Below are positions 7,898 through 16,138 of a DNA stretch of 55,036 nt, one piece after another. The stretch is from JAWBSP01 sp964632175 (GTDB lineage: Archaea > Hadarchaeota > Hadarchaeia > Hadarchaeales > JAWBSP01): positions 1 through 55,036 of the forward strand of contig CAZWBJ010000006.1 in NCBI GenBank assembly GCA_964632175.1. The letters run 5' to 3'. Position numbers and translations under genes: made by a program. Every line of letters begins with the position of its first letter. Position 1 is the stretch's first letter. The notes under the pieces are model-generated. The model searched no databases. It had not been told where the DNA came from and worked only from the letters and a program-made list of their open reading frames with translations.

Positions 7898-8296
7898 ATG
7901 GCCCTTACTAGGATAAGCCTGACCCTACCGGAGGAGCTCCTGAAGCAGCTTGATTCTTACCTGAGCCGCACCGGGTATCCCAGCAGGTCAGAAGCGGTCA
8001 GGGATGCTCTTCTGGCGTTTCTCTCCGAGCAGAGGGAGCTGAGAAGCATGAGAGGCGAGGGTGTGGGGGTACTCGTACTCGTCTATGATCACGAAACGCG
8101 GGGACTGGTTGACCAGCTGATAGACCTTCAGCATGAGTGCAGGGAGCTGATAATCTCGAGCCAGCATGTGCATTTGGATGCTAGAACGTGCCTAGAGATC
8201 TTGGTTCTGAGAGGACGGGGCGAGAAGATTGCGCAGAGCGTTGAAAGGCTGGGTTCACTGAGAGGGGTGAAAATGGCTAGGCTGGTTAAGATTTAG
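7898..8296 (+). CDS. nikR: Nickel-responsive regulator NikR
   Basis: 132 residues: ribbon-helix-helix DNA-binding domain (residues 1-48, R-I-S-L-T-L-P-E-E-L-L-K-Q-L-D) followed by an ACT-like nickel-binding domain. The four nickel ligands of E. coli NikR (His76, His87, His89, Cys95) are present with identical spacing as His79, His90, His92 and Cys98, so it should sense Ni(II). Neighbours fit: hypF and a hydrogenase-type complex on one side, hypEDC on the other. Likely targets are the very short idsA-hypF/nikR divergent region and the promoter at 8313, but I could not define a NikR operator. The ATG at 7898 matches family length; the upstream in-frame extension is antisense to idsA. Confidence 0.93.
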   Translation: MALTRISLTLPEELLKQLDSYLSRTGYPSRSEAVRDALLAFLSEQRELRSMRGEGVGVLVLVYDHETRGLVDQLIDLQHECRELIISSQHVHLDARTCLEILVLRGRGEKIAQSVERLGSLRGVKMARLVKI

Positions 8297-8312
8297 CCAC
8301 TATCGGGAGGTA

Positions 8313-8323
8313 ATATTTAAATA
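8313..8323 (+). promoter_or_regulatory. TATA box for the two membrane-protein genes
   Basis: The A/T run ATATTTAAATA is centred about 24 bp ahead of the ATG at 8342 and is preceded by purine-rich GGGAGGTA in the BRE position. The spacing implies transcription starting at or next to the ATG, so a leaderless mRNA. It lies in the 45-bp gap after nikR. Confidence 0.6.
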
Positions 8324-8341
8324 GGAAAAAGTAATACCAAA

Positions 8342-8680
8342 ATGGCATGCTTTCTCGTTCCCATGGGTCTCGCCCTTGTGACTACCGCCCTGAGGAAGAG
8401 GTTCCCCGAGAACCTGCAGATAAGTTGGCTGAACGCCCTCCTTTGGGGTGCAGTGCTCATGCTGGCGGTGGAACACCTAGCGCACGGAGAGGTCGTGCCC
8501 TATCCTCCCTTTCTTACCAAGGGGATCTCTGAGGTGTTGCCCGAGATGCTCCAGGTGGGGTTCCCGATGACGCTTTCGATGGTGGGAGTATGGGGGGGCA
8601 TGCTCGCGGTCGACCGCCGCTTCAGAATAACAGATAGGATAAGGGCAATAGGCCCTCGGACAGGTGTTATCGGGCGCTGA
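8342..8680 (+). CDS. Small membrane protein of the nikR-hyp locus, paralogue 1 (function unknown)
   Basis: 112 residues with three likely membrane helices (about 3-20, 31-52, 74-96) and a basic C-terminal tail. I do not recognise a family. Helix 2 reads W-G-A-V-L-M-L-A-V-E-H-L; the gene immediately downstream encodes W-G-A-T-V-A-I-F-V-D-H-L at the same place, so the two are paralogues keeping W-G-A and an acidic-His-Leu triplet. The position between nikR and hypE suggests a role in nickel entry or hydrogenase assembly, which is inference. It has its own TATA box and ends overlapping the next gene as TGATG. Confidence 0.75.
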   Translation: MACFLVPMGLALVTTALRKRFPENLQISWLNALLWGAVLMLAVEHLAHGEVVPYPPFLTKGISEVLPEMLQVGFPMTLSMVGVWGGMLAVDRRFRITDRIRAIGPRTGVIGR

Positions 8681-8949
8681 TGTGGCTCATAACAACTCTG
8701 GGGCTGGCGGTCGTCGCATCTCTCGCCACTATTGTCTTCAGGTGGAGATATCGTCTTTCACTGTTGGCTCTCATGTTTTGGGGCGCCACGGTCGCGATTT
8801 TTGTGGATCATCTAATTGGGTGGTGGGAGGAGGGTGGCAGTTTCCTTCAGGCTCGGACGGAGGGATGGGTTGGGAGCGGGCCCCTCCTTGGCCTCCTCAT
8901 GGCCGTCCCAGTCTTGGTTGTGTGGATCGCTCTTGTGATCCGGCGGTAG
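8680..8949 (+). CDS. Small membrane protein of the nikR-hyp locus, paralogue 2 (function unknown)
   Basis: 89 residues, three likely membrane helices (about 2-21, 29-48, 67-87) with a short acidic, Trp-rich loop (W-W-E-E-G-G) after helix 2. It shares helix 2 with the preceding gene: W-G-A-x5-V-(E/D)-H-L. Translation is coupled through a TGATG overlap. The pair probably arose by tandem duplication and could form a heterodimer. The Asp-His pair inside a membrane helix is unusual and could bind metal or a proton. No family recognised. Confidence 0.72.
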   Translation: MWLITTLGLAVVASLATIVFRWRYRLSLLALMFWGATVAIFVDHLIGWWEEGGSFLQARTEGWVGSGPLLGLLMAVPVLVVWIALVIRR

Positions 8950-9005
8950 CAGCTCAAGCCCATCTCTAACTGATATTTCCCCCCAAGCGATGACTTGAGA
9001 ATCGG

Positions 9006-10013
9006 ATGCAGGGGGAGAGGATAACTTGGGTGCAGGGGGCGGGAGGGAGGCTCATGGCCGAACTCATTCGCCGGACCGTTCTGCAGGAGTTCTCCCTCCG
9101 GAGGGCCGGAAAAGTTGGGCTGGATGAACTGGAGGACGGTGCCACGGTGGATGTAGACGGGAAAACTCTCGTATTCACCACCGATTCCTACACCGTCAGA
9201 CCACCGATCTTCCCGGGAGGGGACATTGGAAGTCTCTCCATTTCGGGAACGATAAACGATCTAGCCGTGATGGGTGCCCAACCTCTCGCCATCGCCTGCT
9301 CGGTAGTCTTGCCTGAGGGGATGGGGGTAGAAGAATTCCGACAAATCCTGCGTTCAGCGAATGAGGTCTCCAGAGAGGTGGGCGTCCCCATAATAACCGG
9401 GGATCTGAAGGTGACCGAGAAAGGGGCCCTGGACGGTCCAATCATAACTACGGCAGGGGTCGGTTTGGCGCACAGGCTTGTCAGAAACTCGGGCCTCCAA
9501 CCGGGGGATAAAATTCTGGTCAGCGGAAGCGTGGGCGAGCACGGGGCCTGTATCCTTGCATGCCGGCACGGGATGGGAACCATCTCCTCCGATGCCGCCC
9601 CCGTTCTCCCCGTCGTTAGGGCGGCCATGGCTTCAGGCGAGGTAACGGCCATGAAGGATCCAACGAGGGGGGGTTTGGCAGCGGCCCTCAACGAGCTGGC
9701 GGAAAAATCAGGGGTTGGAATAGAGCTGGAGGAGGGGGCCATCCCAGTTTCCGAGCCTGTCAGGGGGCTCTGCGACCTGCTGGGTTTGGATGTGCTCGGC
9801 CTCGCCTGCGAGGGGAGAGTGGTGATGGGAGTGAGGGGGGAGGACAGCGAAAACGTGCTGAGGGAAATCAGACGGGTAAAGGGCGGCGAGGGGGCGGCGA
9901 TAATAGGGGAGGCGGTGCGGGAGCATCCCGGAATGGTGGTTATGAGGACGTGTGTAGGGGGGAGAAGGGTGATCCCAATGCCGGCAGGGGATCCCGTACC
10001 GAGGATATGCTAG
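9006..10013 (+). CDS. hypE: Hydrogenase maturation protein HypE
   Basis: 335 residues, PurM/AIR-synthase fold. HypE dehydrates the C-terminal thiocarboxamide made by HypF to a thiocyanate and hands CN- to the HypC-HypD-Fe complex. Visible features: F-T-T-D-S-Y-T-V near residue 57, G-T-I-N-D-L-A-V-M-G-A, K-D-P-T-R-G-G-L, and the C terminus P-R-I-C with the essential terminal cysteine. It is followed by hypD with a 7-bp overlap. A 56-bp gap separates it from the membrane-protein pair, in which I see no clear promoter. Confidence 0.95.
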   Translation: MQGERITWVQGAGGRLMAELIRRTVLQEFSLRRAGKVGLDELEDGATVDVDGKTLVFTTDSYTVRPPIFPGGDIGSLSISGTINDLAVMGAQPLAIACSVVLPEGMGVEEFRQILRSANEVSREVGVPIITGDLKVTEKGALDGPIITTAGVGLAHRLVRNSGLQPGDKILVSGSVGEHGACILACRHGMGTISSDAAPVLPVVRAAMASGEVTAMKDPTRGGLAAALNELAEKSGVGIELEEGAIPVSEPVRGLCDLLGLDVLGLACEGRVVMGVRGEDSENVLREIRRVKGGEGAAIIGEAVREHPGMVVMRTCVGGRRVIPMPAGDPVPRIC

Positions 10014-11143
10014 GGGAAGTGGTGAAGCCCTTCAGAGACAATCCGGAGCTAGCCAAATCTCTGTGCTCTAGGATCCGCTTGCTTGCCTCCCGGGTCGGTC
10101 ATGTAAAGTTCATGAACTTTTGCGGGACCCACGAGTGGACCACGGTTCACTTCGGGATAAGGAGTCTCCTTCCCCCCAACGTAGAGCTGGTGGCCGGCCC
10201 AGGCTGCCCGGTCTGCGTTACACCCTCTTACTTTGTCGAACAGGCCATCCGTCTGGCCTTGGAGGGCGTGACTGTTTACACTTACGGGGACTCTTACAGA
10301 CTGCCAGCCCTGAGGGCGGTTGATGGCTGTCGGTCGCTCGAGGAGGCCAGAGCCCTAGGTGGAAAGGTGAGGCTCGTCTACAGCTTCCTGGAGTCCGCAA
10401 AGGAGGCAAGGGAAGAATCTCTCTTTTTTGGTATAGGCTTCGAAACCCTAGCTCCTATCTATTCCTCCCTTCTGGTAAGCGGAAAGGTCCCGAGGAATTT
10501 AAAGCTGCTGAGTCTGGTAAAACTCACCCCACCCGCAGCCAGGTTTGCCATAAAATACCACATGGATAGAGGGCTCCTTCCCCTCAGCGGCGTGATCGCA
10601 CCGGGTCACGTCTCAACGGTAATAGGCGCCAGTTCTTGGGAGTTTCTCCCCAAGGAGTTCGGTCTCCCCACGGTGGTTGCGGGTTTTGAGCCCATTGACG
10701 TCTTGGCCGCCGTCCTGCTCCTGCTCGAGATGCTCGTGGAAAAAAAACCGCGGGTGGTGACAGAGTACAGGAGGGCGGTGCGGTGGGAGGGAAACCTTCC
10801 GGCCAAGGAGAGCATGGGGGAGGTCTTCGAAAGTTCCGATTCGTCCTGGAGGGGGATTGGGGTGATCCCGAAGAGCGGATTGTTTCTGAAGGAGGAATTT
10901 TCAGATTTCGATGCCTACAGGCATTTTAACCTGGAGAAGGTGCCGCGCTCCGAAAGGGATCTGGAGCCGGGTTGCAGATGCGGCGAGATAATCGTGGGGG
11001 CGGCCAGACCGACCGATTGCCCCCTGTTCGGAAAGAAATGCACTCCGGGCTCTCCGGTGGGCCCATGTATGGTCTCAGTGGAGGGCCCCTGCAATATTTG
11101 GGCGAGATTTGGTGGTGGGGATGTGCCTGGGAACGGTAGGTAG
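10007..11143 (+). CDS. hypD: Hydrogenase maturation protein HypD
   Basis: About 378 residues. The HypD scaffold assembles Fe(CN)2CO with HypC. Visible motifs: F-M-N-F-C-G-T-H-E-W-T near the N terminus, G-P-G-C-P-V-C-V-T-P, and the C-terminal [4Fe-4S]-binding cysteines spread through C-R-C-G-E-I, D-C-P-L-F-G-K-K-C-T-P and V-G-P-C-M-V-S. The ATG at 10007 lies within the last codons of hypE (GAGG just upstream); an earlier in-frame Met would lie inside hypE and add non-family sequence. It overlaps hypC by 23 bp. Confidence 0.95.
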   Translation: MLGEVVKPFRDNPELAKSLCSRIRLLASRVGHVKFMNFCGTHEWTTVHFGIRSLLPPNVELVAGPGCPVCVTPSYFVEQAIRLALEGVTVYTYGDSYRLPALRAVDGCRSLEEARALGGKVRLVYSFLESAKEAREESLFFGIGFETLAPIYSSLLVSGKVPRNLKLLSLVKLTPPAARFAIKYHMDRGLLPLSGVIAPGHVSTVIGASSWEFLPKEFGLPTVVAGFEPIDVLAAVLLLLEMLVEKKPRVVTEYRRAVRWEGNLPAKESMGEVFESSDSSWRGIGVIPKSGLFLKEEFSDFDAYRHFNLEKVPRSERDLEPGCRCGEIIVGAARPTDCPLFGKKCTPGSPVGPCMVSVEGPCNIWARFGGGDVPGNGR

Positions 11144-11339
11144 GGTACAGAAGGTGGAAGGGGGGGAGATCCTTGTGGACTTTGGGGGAATCCAGCGGCG
11201 CGTGGTCTGTTTAGAGGAGGTGAGGGAGGGCGAGCTGGTCGTGGTACACGCCGGGCTCGTTATAGGAAAGATGAGAGAGGAGGATTACAGAAGAAACATC
11301 GAGGAGATTCAACTCTTGCTTGGGGAGACAGGAAAATAG
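11121..11339 (+). CDS. hypC: Hydrogenase maturation chaperone HypC
   Basis: 72 residues. The start M-C-L-G places the essential cysteine at position 2, as HypC requires after Met removal; this fixes the ATG at 11121 although an in-frame GTG exists upstream. The rest follows the family: V-D-F-G-G-I-Q-R-R-V and Y-V-V-V-H-A-G-type sequence V-V-V-H-A-G-L-V-I-G. It carries the Fe(CN)2CO unit between HypD and the hydrogenase large-subunit precursor. HypA and HypB are not in the window. Confidence 0.94.
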   Translation: MCLGTVGRVQKVEGGEILVDFGGIQRRVVCLEEVREGELVVVHAGLVIGKMREEDYRRNIEEIQLLLGETGK

Positions 11340-11351
11340 GTAGTGGAATTT

Positions 11352-11367
11352 TTTAGGCGAGCCTAAA
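11352..11367. promoter_or_regulatory. Palindromic operator, DtxR-type, ahead of the feo operon
   Basis: TTTAGGC-GA-GCCTAAA is a perfect inverted repeat 6 bp ahead of the ATG of the metal regulator. It fits the TTAGG...CCTAA half-site style of DtxR-family iron/manganese repressors. A TATA-like AATTTTTTA (about 11347-11355) overlaps its left arm, so binding should block TBP/TFB or initiation. It suggests autoregulation by the adjacent DtxR-type protein. Confidence 0.7.
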
Positions 11368-11373
11368 TTCAGG

Positions 11374-11979
11374 ATGAGGGAGCGGATCGAGGAGTACTTG
11401 GAGGCGATGGTGCGGCTGAAAGAAGTGGGCAGAGAGCTCACCACCACCAATCTCGCCAAGCTGTTGAAAGTGGCACCCGCCACCGTTACTGAGATGTTGA
11501 GAAAGCTCGCTAAGGGTGGGTATGTCTCCTACTCTCCCTACCGGGAGATCTCGCTCACCGCGAAGGGCGAGGCCGCTGGGAAGAAGGTCCTGAGGAAGCA
11601 CAGGGTGGCGGAGGGCTTCCTGAGACAGATGGGGATTCCGGAAGAAAGGGTTCACGAGCATGCCTGCGGGCTGGAGCACCACCTCTCGGACGAGCTAGAG
11701 GAGGCGATCCACCGCAGGGTTGAGAGGGAAAGGTTGGGTGCGCCCGAAAACATGCTCCCCTTAACCGCCTTGCTGGAGGGGGAGGAAGGAGCGGTAGAGA
11801 AGATTATGGGGGGAAGGAGCGCCTGCCAGAGGCTTTCCGCAATGGGCCTGACTCCCGGTACCCGCGTTAAAGTTGTCAAATCCTCACTCTTCGGCGGGCC
11901 GATGCTGATTTCCGTGCGGGGAACGACTCTTGCGCTCGGAAGGGGGATAGCGGAGAAGGTCCTGGTCAGGAGGGACTGA
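11374..11979 (+). CDS. DtxR/MntR-family metal regulator with C-terminal FeoA domain
   Basis: 201 residues. N-terminal winged helix (about 1-65, with L-A-K-L-L-K-V-A-P-A-T-V-T-E-M-L), a DtxR-type metal-binding and dimerisation part containing H-R-V-A-E-G-F-L and H-E-H-A-C-G-L-E-H-H-L-S (about 76-106), then a FeoA/SH3-like domain (about 127-200, A-M-G-L-T-P-G-T-R-V-K-V). It is an iron- or manganese-dependent repressor. It overlaps feoB by one base (TGATG), so the FeoA-like tail may also act on FeoB. A palindrome 6 bp upstream is the likely operator. Confidence 0.92.
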   Translation: MRERIEEYLEAMVRLKEVGRELTTTNLAKLLKVAPATVTEMLRKLAKGGYVSYSPYREISLTAKGEAAGKKVLRKHRVAEGFLRQMGIPEERVHEHACGLEHHLSDELEEAIHRRVERERLGAPENMLPLTALLEGEEGAVEKIMGGRSACQRLSAMGLTPGTRVKVVKSSLFGGPMLISVRGTTLALGRGIAEKVLVRRD

Positions 11980-13853
11980 TGGGGGGGATTCTCCGAGTCG
12001 CTCTCGCTGGTCAGCCCAATGTGGGAAAATCGGTGATTTTCAATCAACTGACGGGTCTCCACCAGCACATCGGGAACTGGCCTGGTAAGACGGTGGAAAA
12101 GGCTGAAGGGACCCTCCACTTCGGGGGATATACCGTGGATATCATCGACCTCCCCGGTACCTACTCCCTCAGTGCTTTCACCATCGAGGAGAGAATCGCC
12201 CGTGACTACATCGCGCTGGAAAGGCCGGACGTGGTGGTCAACGTTGTCGATGCCTCCTCCCTCGAGAGGAACCTTTTCTTGACCCTGCAGGTTCTTGAGC
12301 TTGAGGCCCCAACAGTGGTGGCGCTTAACCAGTGGGACGTGGCCAAAAAGAGGGGTTTACAAATCGACGTCCGAAAGCTGGAGGAAAGCCTAGGAGTCCC
12401 TGTCGTCCCCACGGTTGCGGTCACCGGGTCGGGTCTCCACCGTCTGCTGGAGAGGGTAATAGAGCAAAGGGGCAAGAAATCCAGCTTTCCGAGGTACGGC
12501 AGGGAGGTGGAGAAAAAGGTCAGGATTTTGGAAAAGTGGCTGGGAGGGTTGGAGTACCCGCCGAGATGGCTGGCCCTGAAACTGCTGGAGGAGGATGAGG
12601 AGGTTGAAGAGCTTGTGGGGGAGGCAAGACCAGAGGTGTTGTCCCACGTGAGGAAAATGAGAAGGGAGCTAGAGAAAACCCACGGTGAACGTCCCACGGT
12701 GGTTGTAGCAGCCGAGCGGTATTCCCTTGCGGGAAGGATCGCCCGTGAAGTCCAGACAGCCGTTCCGGCGGGGGAGAGGCTTTCGGACAGGCTAGACAGG
12801 ATTACTACCAGCCCCCTCACCGCCTACCCCATTCTAGCCTTGGTGATGCTCTCGCTCTTCCTCGTGGTTTTTCAGGTGGGCGGCAGGTTCACCTGGTTTT
12901 TTGACTCTTTGGCCGGGCGGTTGGAGGGTCTGCACTGGTTGCCCAGAAGTGCCCTCGGGGGGATCCTTGCGGCAGCCTCTGTCGCCCTCCCTTACATCAT
13001 CCCTTTCTATCTTCTCCTCCATCTTCTGGAGGATTCGGGCTACCTCCCGCGTGCCGCCTTCGCGATGGACGCCATTATGCACAAGATGGGCCTGCACGGG
13101 AAGGCTTTCATTCCCGCCGTGCTCGGCTTCGGGTGCGATGTTCCCGCCTGCCTGGGGTGCAGGATCATGGAAACAGAGAGGGAGAAGACTCTAGCCGCCA
13201 TAGTGGTTACCATGATCCCCTGTGCGGCAACCACCGCCGTGATTCTGGGGCTGGTTGGGAAATTTGTGGGTGTGCCAGCCGCAGTGGCGCTCTACGTCCT
13301 TCATTTCAGCATCGTCCTAGCGCTCGGCAGGCTTCTGTTCAAACTCCTGCCTGGGGAACCGGTGGGGCTGATAATGGAGATGCCCTCCTACAGGATCCCC
13401 CATCTTCCGACCGTGCTCAAGGAGACCTGGGGGAGGACGATGGAATTCCTGAAGATCGCTCTCCCCCTGGTGGTGCTGGGAAACGTGGCACTGTCAGCCC
13501 TGTATGAGACCGGAGCGACAGGCGCGCTGAACACTGTGCTCTCTCCCCTTACGGTGGGGTGGCTGGGTCTCCCCGCCATGGCCGGTACCGTGCTCTTGTT
13601 GGGGATTCTCAGGAAGGAAATGATTCTGATCCTACTCGCCACTACTCTGGGAACCGCCAACTTTTCCTCCGTACTGAGTACTCCCCAGATGATGGTTTTG
13701 GGCATGGTGTCCATGCTCTACCTGCCCTGCATCTCGACCTTTGTGGCCTTGGGGAAGGAAGTGGGCTGGCGGAGGGCAGTTTATGTGGCTTTCCTGAGGG
13801 TACTCCTCGCCATTTTCATCGGGGGGCTCCTGTACCGGGCGCTGTCGCTTTAG
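11979..13853 (+). CDS. feoB: Ferrous iron transporter FeoB
   Basis: 624 residues, somewhat shorter than bacterial FeoB. N-terminal G domain: G-Q-P-N-V-G-K-S (residues 11-18), D-L-P-G-T-Y, and N-Q-W-D as the G4 (NxxD) motif; a GDI-like helical linker (about 165-260); then a membrane part with two Gate-type repeats (Y-I-I-P-F-Y-L-L-L-H-L-L-E-D-S-G-Y-L-P-R-A and the C-D-V-P-A-C-L-G-C cysteine motif). It imports Fe2+ across the cytoplasmic membrane, matching the iron demand of the hydrogenase-type genes nearby. It is translationally coupled to the metal regulator. Confidence 0.95.
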   Translation: MGGILRVALAGQPNVGKSVIFNQLTGLHQHIGNWPGKTVEKAEGTLHFGGYTVDIIDLPGTYSLSAFTIEERIARDYIALERPDVVVNVVDASSLERNLFLTLQVLELEAPTVVALNQWDVAKKRGLQIDVRKLEESLGVPVVPTVAVTGSGLHRLLERVIEQRGKKSSFPRYGREVEKKVRILEKWLGGLEYPPRWLALKLLEEDEEVEELVGEARPEVLSHVRKMRRELEKTHGERPTVVVAAERYSLAGRIAREVQTAVPAGERLSDRLDRITTSPLTAYPILALVMLSLFLVVFQVGGRFTWFFDSLAGRLEGLHWLPRSALGGILAAASVALPYIIPFYLLLHLLEDSGYLPRAAFAMDAIMHKMGLHGKAFIPAVLGFGCDVPACLGCRIMETEREKTLAAIVVTMIPCAATTAVILGLVGKFVGVPAAVALYVLHFSIVLALGRLLFKLLPGEPVGLIMEMPSYRIPHLPTVLKETWGRTMEFLKIALPLVVLGNVALSALYETGATGALNTVLSPLTVGWLGLPAMAGTVLLLGILRKEMILILLATTLGTANFSSVLSTPQMMVLGMVSMLYLPCISTFVALGKEVGWRRAVYVAFLRVLLAIFIGGLLYRALSL

Positions 13854-13875
13854 CTTCACCGCCACTATAGGTTAA

Positions 13876-15321
13876 ATGGTGGAGGTCAAGCAGATCGACG
13901 AAGTCAGATGGGAGATCCCGCTCGGCTACAAGCCCTGGATGAAGGTGCCCGCCAGAATCTACGCGGACTCCAAGATGATTGCCGAAATGCAGAAGGATCT
14001 CACGCTTCAGCAGGGGGTGAACGTCACCTCGCTGGGAGGGATTTACAAATATTCCATAACCCTTCCGGATGGTCATCAGGGATATGGATTCCCAATCGGC
14101 GGTGTGGCGGCAACCGATGCCGAAACTGGTGTAATAAGTCCGGGTGGAATCGGTTATGACCAAAATTGCGGGGTGCGTCTCCTTGCCACGAACATGACAG
14201 AGACCGACGTTCGGCCGGTTCTTAACGAGCTCGTTTCTACTCTTTTCCGAAACGTCCCCTCGGGCCTCGGCAGCACGGGGCACATCAGGCTTTCCCTTCA
14301 GCAACTCGACGAGGTCTTGAAGCACGGAGCGAGGTGGGCAGTCGAGAATGGGTTCGGCTGGGAAAGAGACCTCGAGCGGACGGAAGAGGGCGGTTGTATG
14401 GCTGCGGCCGACCCGTCCTGCGTGAGCGTGGAGGCAAAGAGAAGGGGATTTCCGCAGCTCGGGAGTCTGGGGAGCGGAAATCATTTCCTGGAGGTCCAGA
14501 AGGTGGAAAAGATATACGAGCCGGAGATCGCAAAGGCTTTCGGAATAACCCACGAGGGTCAGGTCACCGTCATGATTCACACGGGATCTCGCGGACTGGG
14601 ACACCAGGTATGCTCGGATTACCTCAGGACCATGGAAAGGGTTATCCATCGGTACAACATCTACTTGCCGGATCGAGAACTTGTCAATGTGCCCTTCAGC
14701 TCCCCCGAGGGTCAAGCCTTCTTCAAGGCCATGTGCTGCTCGGCAAACTACGCCTGGGCGAACAGGCAGATGATAACCCACTGGGTGAGGCAGTCCTTCG
14801 AGCAGGTCTTCCATAAGGATGCGGAGGCCCTTGGGCTTGAGATGGTGTACGATGTGGCGCACAATATAGCGAAGGTTGAGACTCACCGAGTAAACGGTGA
14901 AAAAAAGACTGTGGTGGTTCACAGGAAGGGGGCGACCAGGGCCTTCCCGGCTGGACATCCCGATCTTCCACCCGTTTACAAGGGGGTTGGGCAGCCCGTT
15001 CTAATCCCGGGGGACATGGGAAGAGCGAGTTACGTGCTGGTGGGCACGGATCGGGCCATGGAAGAGACCTTCGGCTCCACGGCTCACGGGTCGGGGAGGC
15101 ATCTGAGCCGAGCGGCCGCGCTCCGGCAGTTTTCCGGGCACGAGGTCAGGCGCAGGCTGGAACAAAGAGGGATCGTGGTGAGGGCCGCGAGCGTTTCCGT
15201 GATTGCGGAGGAAACCCCGGAGGCATACAAGTGCGTGGACGATGTTGTCGAGGTGACCCATCGGGCGGGGATTTCCAGAAAGGTCGCTAGGCTCGTGCCG
15301 ATGGGGGTTGCGAAGGGATGA
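13876..15321 (+). CDS. rtcB: RNA-splicing ligase RtcB (tRNA ligase)
   Basis: 481 residues, the same length as Pyrococcus horikoshii RtcB. It joins 2',3'-cyclic phosphate and 5'-OH RNA ends using GTP and Mn2+, as in tRNA splicing. Metal ligands are in place: Asp95 and Cys98 in Y-D-Q-N-C-G-V-R, Asn202-His203 in G-S-G-N-H-F-L-E, His in H-T-G-S-R-G-L-G-H, His in V-A-H-N-I-A, and the guanylylated His region in G-S-T-A-H-G-S-G-R-H. No intein is present. A 22-bp gap follows feoB; the gene overlaps the next by 4 bp, so it may head the ribosomal operon here. Confidence 0.96.
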   Translation: MVEVKQIDEVRWEIPLGYKPWMKVPARIYADSKMIAEMQKDLTLQQGVNVTSLGGIYKYSITLPDGHQGYGFPIGGVAATDAETGVISPGGIGYDQNCGVRLLATNMTETDVRPVLNELVSTLFRNVPSGLGSTGHIRLSLQQLDEVLKHGARWAVENGFGWERDLERTEEGGCMAAADPSCVSVEAKRRGFPQLGSLGSGNHFLEVQKVEKIYEPEIAKAFGITHEGQVTVMIHTGSRGLGHQVCSDYLRTMERVIHRYNIYLPDRELVNVPFSSPEGQAFFKAMCCSANYAWANRQMITHWVRQSFEQVFHKDAEALGLEMVYDVAHNIAKVETHRVNGEKKTVVVHRKGATRAFPAGHPDLPPVYKGVGQPVLIPGDMGRASYVLVGTDRAMEETFGSTAHGSGRHLSRAAALRQFSGHEVRRRLEQRGIVVRAASVSVIAEETPEAYKCVDDVVEVTHRAGISRKVARLVPMGVAKG

Positions 15322-16136
15322 GGCTCTCTGTCCTGCTCCCCGGATCGCTGGTGTCAGACGCACCCGGGCTCCTCCAAAAAACGGTGAAGGTAGGTTGGGT
15401 GGGCAGGACGCTGGCGGTCTTCAGGGTGAACAGGGTGATAGTTTACGGCGACAGCCACACACGCTCCAAGGAGGATCTCGATCTCATCTGCACGCTTCTC
15501 CAGTACATGGAGACCCCCCAGTACCTCCGGAAGCTCCTTTTCCCCTCCCTCCCCCTCCTCCGGTACGCGGGGACCCTTCCACCCCTCCGAACCCCTCACC
15601 ATCCCCTGCGCGGGGAAAGAGAGGAGGTCGGGGACATGAGGGAGGCGGTCGTGGTGAAGGTTGAGAAAGAGGGGAGCATTTTGGAACTTGGGATGTCCCA
15701 AAAGGGTTACCTACCCGAAAAGGCCAAGGTGGGGGAGAGGATGACGGTCAGGCTGGTGGAGAAGAAAAAGGATAGAATCATCGTGTCAAGGTCGTCCCCT
15801 TCCGAATACTGGGGGTTCAGGGTGGAGAAAAGGGCGGATCTACGGGAGGCGCTCGAAGCGGTTAAGGGTGACTTGAGGGTGGGAACCTCCAGGTACGGGA
15901 AGCCCCTCTCCGAGGTTCAGTCCAGGTTGGTGGAGGAGGCGAGGAAGAGGGGAGGGATGGCGGTGGCCTTCGGGGGGCCCTATGCGGGGCTCTTTGAGGT
16001 ATGCTCTGCTCAGTCCCTCGACCCCTCCTGCTTCGATTTCATGGTGAACACCATACCCCAACAAGGAACCTCCACCGTGAGAACGGAGGAGGCCCTTTCG
16101 GCCACCCTTGCTATTTTCAATGTCCTTCTGAGTTAG
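15318..16136 (+). CDS. SPOUT-fold RNA methyltransferase (COG2106 family)
   Basis: 272 residues. The N-terminal half starts M-R-L-S-V-L-L-P-G-S and contains an OB-like insert (about 105-155); the C-terminal part forms the SPOUT knot with V-A-F-G-G-P-Y-A-G-L and N-T-I-P-Q-Q-G-T-S-T-V-R-T-E-E-A near the end. This family commonly precedes rpl3 in archaea, as here with a 2-bp gap, and is thought to methylate rRNA. The exact target is not visible from sequence. Confidence 0.88.
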   Translation: MRLSVLLPGSLVSDAPGLLQKTVKVGWVGRTLAVFRVNRVIVYGDSHTRSKEDLDLICTLLQYMETPQYLRKLLFPSLPLLRYAGTLPPLRTPHHPLRGEREEVGDMREAVVVKVEKEGSILELGMSQKGYLPEKAKVGERMTVRLVEKKKDRIIVSRSSPSEYWGFRVEKRADLREALEAVKGDLRVGTSRYGKPLSEVQSRLVEEARKRGGMAVAFGGPYAGLFEVCSAQSLDPSCFDFMVNTIPQQGTSTVRTEEALSATLAIFNVLLS

Positions 16137-16138
16137 GA

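Noticed and set aside
13816..14958. A 380-codon open frame on the minus strand across rtcB
   Set aside because: It is fully antisense to a complete RtcB with all metal ligands and shows no family motif; GC-rich third positions create such frames.
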